DNA of 64,000 bases from Gelatiniphilus marinus (GTDB lineage Bacteria; Bacteroidota; Bacteroidia; Flavobacteriales; Flavobacteriaceae): the NCBI RefSeq assembly GCF_042678305.1, contig NZ_JBHUDT010000002.1. One strand, 5' to 3'. Position numbers and translations under genes: made by a program. A model generated the notes under the pieces. It had not been told where the DNA came from. It saw only the letters and a list, made by a program, of their open reading frames with translations, and did no database searches. Shown here one piece after another: positions 63,800 through 64,000 of the stretch; the stretch's first letter is position 1; each line of letters starts with the position of its first letter.

Positions 63800-64000
63800 A
63801 TGAAGCAACTTACAAAAGCAGAAGAAGATATTATGCAAATACTATGGCAGCTTAAAAAAGCCAATGTAAAAGCAATAGTAGAAGAGTTTCCTGAGCCAAA
63901 ACCAGCATACAACACCGTATCAACAATTGTTAGGATTTTAGAGAGCAAAGGCTTTGTAGATTACGAAAAACAGGGTAAAGGGCATTTGTATTTTCCGTTG
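63800..64000 (+). CDS. BlaI/MecI/CopY-family repressor (3' end outside window)
   Basis: 67 codons are visible, starting MKQLTKAEEDIMQILWQLKK and continuing NTVSTIVRILESKGFVDYEK, the winged-helix motif of BlaI. Such repressors usually dimerise at dyads and are removed by a BlaR1-like membrane protease encoded next. The dimerisation domain and any blaR1 gene lie beyond the window. The start at 63800 follows the palindromic operator region. Confidence 0.88.
   Translation, partial: MKQLTKAEEDIMQILWQLKKANVKAIVEEFPEPKPAYNTVSTIVRILESKGFVDYEKQGKGHLYFPL

Overview
The window reads as chromosome of a marine-type Flavobacteriaceae bacterium (Bacteroidota). Supporting signs are SusC/SusD pairs, lipoproteins with short flavobacterial lipoboxes, promoters of the TAnnTTTG type (clear at tRNA-Asp, trxA, lacI and blaI), an AT-rich base composition, a class II ketol-acid reductoisomerase, an arginine operon with an acetyl/succinyl-ornithine carbamoyltransferase, and many short palindromic intergenic repeats. 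No rRNA, phage, insertion sequence or CRISPR array is visible. Both edges cut genes.

Layout. 1-2212 (minus): an aspartoacylase-like deacylase, a RimK-type ATP-grasp ligase and a RimB-type retropepsin-like protease form one operon. 2536-10206 (plus): uvrC, an overlapping small lipoprotein, a patatin/Omp85 fusion (type Vd-like), then homogentisate and 4-hydroxyphenylpyruvate dioxygenases of tyrosine breakdown. 10562-12788 (minus): tRNA-Asp, a DUF58 protein, clpP and trxA. 13158-13892: an SRPBCC/ArsR pair, each carrying one frameshift. 14353-21291 (plus): ilvD-ilvB-ilvH-ilvC-ilvA. 21479-23714 (minus): Gfo/Idh oxidoreductase and a 3-keto-disaccharide hydrolase-domain lipoprotein. 24021-25613: gapN-like aldehyde dehydrogenase. 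25761-36047 (plus): a complete arginine operon (GNAT, argG, argC, proC, argD, argF', argB, argE, argH). It is preceded by two tandem arginine-rich mini-ORFs and interrupted between argE and argH by about 0.9 kb of tandem inverted-repeat units. 36275-37990: a Gcr-type membrane protein. 38023-58153 (minus): two SusC-SusD-FG-GAP/UnbV modules. The second continues into a LytS/LytTR two-component pair and an HGSNAT-like membrane acyltransferase, and a LacI regulator diverges from it. 60099-62876 (plus): a 48-residue lipoprotein followed by a TPR histidine kinase and a LuxR-type response regulator. 63155-64000: DUF456 protein and a divergent BlaI-type repressor with palindromic operators.

The most interesting point is the arginine leader region. 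Two short ORFs (25761-25829 and 25879-25971), each with clustered Arg codons next to its stop, lie between the gapN terminator and the first arg gene. This looks like ribosome-mediated attenuation with two sensors in series. Other points worth a look are the repeat array inside the arg operon, Ala90 in the carbamoyltransferase (suggesting succinylated intermediates), a 161-bp palindromic MITE-like element, and the two parallel SusCD-UnbV modules with a hairpin before each UnbV gene.
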